Shown here one piece after another: positions 5,273 through 7,701 of a stretch of 7,701 nucleotides of DNA; position 1 is the stretch's first letter, and each line of letters starts with the position of its first letter. The notes beneath the pieces are model-generated. The model worked only from the letters and a program-made list of their open reading frames with translations, had not been told where the DNA came from and did no database searches. The DNA is from Chloroflexota bacterium (GTDB lineage Bacteria > Chloroflexota > Limnocylindria > Limnocylindrales > CSP1-4): NCBI GenBank assembly GCA_003157175.1, contig PMIQ01000050.1, forward strand, positions 15,799 to 23,499. The letters run 5' to 3'. The position numbers were made by a program, and so were the translations under genes.

Positions 5273-6703
5273 ATGCAGACGACCAACACCCCCCTTCCCA
5301 GGTCCCGCCTCCAGATCGAGTTCGAGCTCCCGGCCGAGCGCCTGACCCGCTCGCTGGACGAAGCCGCTCGCCACCTTTCGCAACGTCAACGCATTTCGGG
5401 ATTCCGGCCCGGCAAAGCGCCGCGGTCCGTCGTCGAGCGCGTTGTCGGCGCCTCGACGGTCATGGATGAGGCCGTCGATCTCCTCGTCGAGAGTGCCGTG
5501 CGCGATGCCGTGCGCGACCAGCGGATCCTGCCGCTGGATTCCCCCGAGGTCGAAGTCACCCAGGCCGAGGAGGGCAAGCCGGTCATCTTCAAGGCGACCC
5601 TGCAGGTGCGGCCGGAGATCAAGCTCGGCGACTTCGAGAACTTCCCCTTCAAGCCCGAGGTCGAGCCAGTCGACGAGACGATGGTCGAGAAGGTCGTCGA
5701 CGAGCTGCGCGACAGCGAGGGCCACTACGAACCGGTGGAAGGCCGTGCCGCCGACAAGGGCGACTATGTGATCGTCGGCTTCGACGGCACGCGCGACGGC
5801 GCCAAGTTCTTGGGCGGGTCATCGGAGCAGATGCCGCTCGTCCTGGGTCAGAACCGGCTGTATCCGGGCTTCGAAGACCACATCGTCGGGATGCGCAAGG
5901 GCGAAGACCGCGAGTTCGACATCGACATTCCGGAGAACTTCCAGGTCGAATCGATGCGCGGCGCGCACATCCACTTCGAGCTGAAGCTCAAGGAGCTGCG
6001 CACCAAGGTCGTGCCCGAGGCCAACGACGAATTCGCCCGGTCCGTAGGCCGATTCGAGGACCTGGCCAACCTCAAGGTCGAGTTGCGCAAGCGCCTGGAA
6101 GAGAACGCGCTCGATCGAGCCCGCCATCAGTTCGCCGAGCGGATCGTCGAGTACGCCGCCCTGAACGCCACCATCGACCTGCCGGACGTCCTCATCGACC
6201 AGGAAGTCGAGGTCATGCGTGACGAGATGCGCTCCGCCCTGGCCCGTCAGGGGATCGGCGATGAGGCGTATTTCAAGGCGACGGGCAAGACCGACGCCGA
6301 GATGCGCGCGGAGTTCCGCCCCGAGGCCGAGAAGCGGGCGAAGAGCCTGCTGGCCATCGCGGAGATCTCCAAAGTGAAGGGCGTTGAGGTTTCGGATGCC
6401 GAGGTCAAGGCAGAGGTCGAGCAGGCGAAGACCCGCTATGCCAACGATCGCAGCCTGATCCAGTACTTCGAGAGCGAACGCGGTCGAAACTCGATCAGAA
6501 ACACGATCCGGCAGTCTCGGACCGTGGAGCAGCTCGTGGACGAGTGGCTCGACGCTCACCCCGACGCGCCGCGCATCAAGCACATCGAGGCTGCCGGGTC
6601 AGGCTCAGCCGTCGAGACTCCGCCGGCCGACTCTGCCGCGCCGGCAGGACTCGGCGAATCTGAGAGCGTGACGCCGCCGGCCATTAGCGCCCGCGGAGCC
6701 TAG
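5273..6703 (+). CDS. tig: Trigger factor, ribosome-associated chaperone
   Basis: Trigger factor binds near the peptide exit of the ribosome and shields nascent chains; its middle domain is a peptidyl-prolyl isomerase. The 476 residues show the family's three parts. The N-terminal ribosome-binding domain (1 to about 115) has the signature GFRPGKAP at 43-50. The FKBP-type domain (about 160-245) includes [24 protein letters not shown] and a final FELKLKELR. The long C-terminal helical arm domain covers about 250-435. The last 35-40 residues are a low-complexity Ala/Pro/Ser/Glu tail beyond the usual end, which makes the protein somewhat longer than the E. coli one (about 430). The start follows a TATAAT box by 8 bases, with no ribosome site. 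It lies 28 bp before clpP. Confidence 0.96.
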   Translation: MQTTNTPLPRSRLQIEFELPAERLTRSLDEAARHLSQRQRISGFRPGKAPRSVVERVVGASTVMDEAVDLLVESAVRDAVRDQRILPLDSPEVEVTQAEEGKPVIFKATLQVRPEIKLGDFENFPFKPEVEPVDETMVEKVVDELRDSEGHYEPVEGRAADKGDYVIVGFDGTRDGAKFLGGSSEQMPLVLGQNRLYPGFEDHIVGMRKGEDREFDIDIPENFQVESMRGAHIHFELKLKELRTKVVPEANDEFARSVGRFEDLANLKVELRKRLEENALDRARHQFAERIVEYAALNATIDLPDVLIDQEVEVMRDEMRSALARQGIGDEAYFKATGKTDAEMRAEFRPEAEKRAKSLLAIAEISKVKGVEVSDAEVKAEVEQAKTRYANDRSLIQYFESERGRNSIRNTIRQSRTVEQLVDEWLDAHPDAPRIKHIEAAGSGSAVETPPADSAAPAGLGESESVTPPAISARGA

Positions 6704-6731
6704 CGCCACCAAGCGAAGAGGAGACGATCCG

Positions 6732-7412
6732 ATGCTTGTGCCGATGGTGATCGAGTCCTCGAGCCGTGGCGAGCGCGCCTACGACATCTACTCGCGGCTT
6801 CTGCGCGAGCGGATCATCTTCCTCGGCGACACGCTCGAGGACAACGTCGCCAATCTCGTGATTGCCCAGCTGCTCTTCCTCGACGCCGAGGACCCGGAGC
6901 GGGACATCAGCCTCTATATCAACTCGCCCGGCGGGGTCATCACCAGCGGTCTGGCGATCTACGACACGATGCAGTACGTCCGCGCCCCGGTGAGCACGAT
7001 CTGCATCGGCATGGCGGCCAGCATGGCGGCGGTGCTCCTGGCCGCGGGCGCTCCAGGCAAGCGCTTCGCTCTGCCGCACAGCCGGATAATGATCCACCAG
7101 GGCTCGGGCGGTTTCCGCGGCAACACCCCGGACGTCTTCATCCAGGTCAAGGAAATGGAGACTCTGGTCAACACGAATCACGAGATCCTGAGCCGCCACA
7201 CTGGGCAACCGCTCGAGAAGATCGTTGCCGATACCTCAAGGGATTACTTCATGTCCCCAACGGAGGCGAAGGAGTATGGCATCATCGACGCCGTCTACTC
7301 CGCCTCGGCATCTGCGCTGGCGGTATTGAGCCGGCTGGCGGACGCCGCCGACGGAGTCGACGGCATTGCAGGTAAGGGCGACGCTCCAGCTGCCGAGCTG
7401 GATCGGGGCTAG
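6732..7412 (+). CDS. clpP: ATP-dependent Clp protease proteolytic subunit
   Basis: ClpP forms the double-ring serine peptidase chamber that degrades substrates unfolded by ClpX or similar ATPases in the cytoplasm. The 226-residue protein has the full catalytic triad: Ser 97 in GMAASMAA, His 122 in MIHQGSGG, Asp 171 in TSRDYFMS. The start region is typical (LVPMVIE, then [14 protein letters not shown] and RIIFLG), as is SPGG at 65-68 near the oxyanion site. The chain continues about 25-30 residues past the usual end with an Ala-rich, acidic tail. The start has a good ribosome site, GAGGAG at 6718-6723, 8 nt before ATG. It is followed by clpX after 31 bp, so subunit and unfoldase are probably made from one message. 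All key residues are present, so it should be active. Confidence 0.97.
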   Translation: MLVPMVIESSSRGERAYDIYSRLLRERIIFLGDTLEDNVANLVIAQLLFLDAEDPERDISLYINSPGGVITSGLAIYDTMQYVRAPVSTICIGMAASMAAVLLAAGAPGKRFALPHSRIMIHQGSGGFRGNTPDVFIQVKEMETLVNTNHEILSRHTGQPLEKIVADTSRDYFMSPTEAKEYGIIDAVYSASASALAVLSRLADAADGVDGIAGKGDAPAAELDRG

Positions 7413-7443
7413 GGCTAGAGTCGCAAAGGACAGGTCAAGGACC

Positions 7444-7701
7444 GTGACGACGACCAAGAGCGGCCCCAAGGTTCCATATCGCTGCAGCTTCTGCGGCAAG
7501 AGCCAGGAGCAGGTCCGCAAGCTCATCGCGGGCCAGGGCGTCTACATCTGCGACGAGTGCATCAACCTCTGCCAGGAAATCATCGAAGAGGAGATGCTCG
7601 AATCGCCGCGCGCGAAGCCGCAGGTCGCCAAGCTGCCCAACCCGCGCGGCATCAAGATGGCCCTGGACCAGTACGTCATCAGCCAGGAGAAGGCCAAGAA
7701 G
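7444..7701 (+). CDS. clpX: ClpX ATPase, N-terminal part (cut by window end)
   Basis: ClpX is the AAA+ unfoldase that selects tagged substrates and feeds them into ClpP. Only 86 codons are visible. They contain the complete zinc-binding domain, with Cys 14 and 17 (CSFC) and Cys 36 and 39 (CDEC) inside the family sequence [15 protein letters not shown] charged linker follows, then the beginning of the AAA+ module ([13 protein letters not shown]). The Walker motifs lie beyond the window. The GTG at 7444 is chosen because it gives the usual short N-terminus before the zinc domain; the purine-rich upstream AAAGGACAGG (7425-7434) can serve as ribosome site. In the VIGQ segment near the nucleotide site, Gly is replaced by Ser (codon 7681-7683). 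Confidence 0.96.
   Translation, partial: MTTTKSGPKVPYRCSFCGKSQEQVRKLIAGQGVYICDECINLCQEIIEEEMLESPRAKPQVAKLPNPRGIKMALDQYVISQEKAKK

Overview
The window looks like a stretch of bacterial chromosome with high G+C. Its right half carries the housekeeping cluster tig-clpP-clpX on the plus strand, with clpX cut by the window end. Three proteins have lipobox signal peptides, two of them followed by long Pro/Thr/Ser linkers. A CapA-type phosphoesterase and Kelch-repeat lipoproteins are also present. The mix would fit a Chloroflexota bacterium, but that is an inference from gene style and order; no rRNA or other decisive marker is present.

Layout. Positions 1-1872 form an accessory-looking segment bounded by two identical 108-bp direct repeats (1-108 and 1765-1872). 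Each repeat ends exactly at a CCA and carries the 3' part of a class II tRNA: a variable-arm hairpin, a T arm, the 3' acceptor strand, a discriminator A and CCA. Neither visible copy has a recognisable D arm or a 5' acceptor strand. Between the repeats lie an intact secreted Kelch-repeat lipoprotein gene (277-1395) and the decayed remains of a second one (about 1415-1732) with several frame changes. Copy 2 ends only 24 bp from the stop codon of the next gene.

Positions 1897-4788 hold a divergent pair of lipoprotein genes. One is a CapA/PgsA-like metallophosphoesterase on the minus strand. The other is an SH3-like plus class A beta-lactamase-fold serine hydrolase on the plus strand. They share a 117-bp intergenic region containing a small palindrome with candidate -10 boxes on both strands. 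A small probable PRC-barrel-like protein (4819-5181) follows the serine hydrolase with a perfect AGGAGG site.

Positions 5200-7701 are protein quality control. Trigger factor, apparently leaderless behind a TATAAT box, is followed by ClpP and ClpX. The short gaps of 28 and 31 bp suggest one transcript: the chaperone meets nascent chains at the ribosome, and ClpXP degrades proteins that fail to fold or are marked for turnover.

The part that ordinary annotation explains least is the CCA-ended repeat and the Kelch segment it brackets. It could be a tRNA-targeted integration site, one member of a dispersed or tandem repeat family, or (since the window starts inside the repeat) partly an assembly effect.
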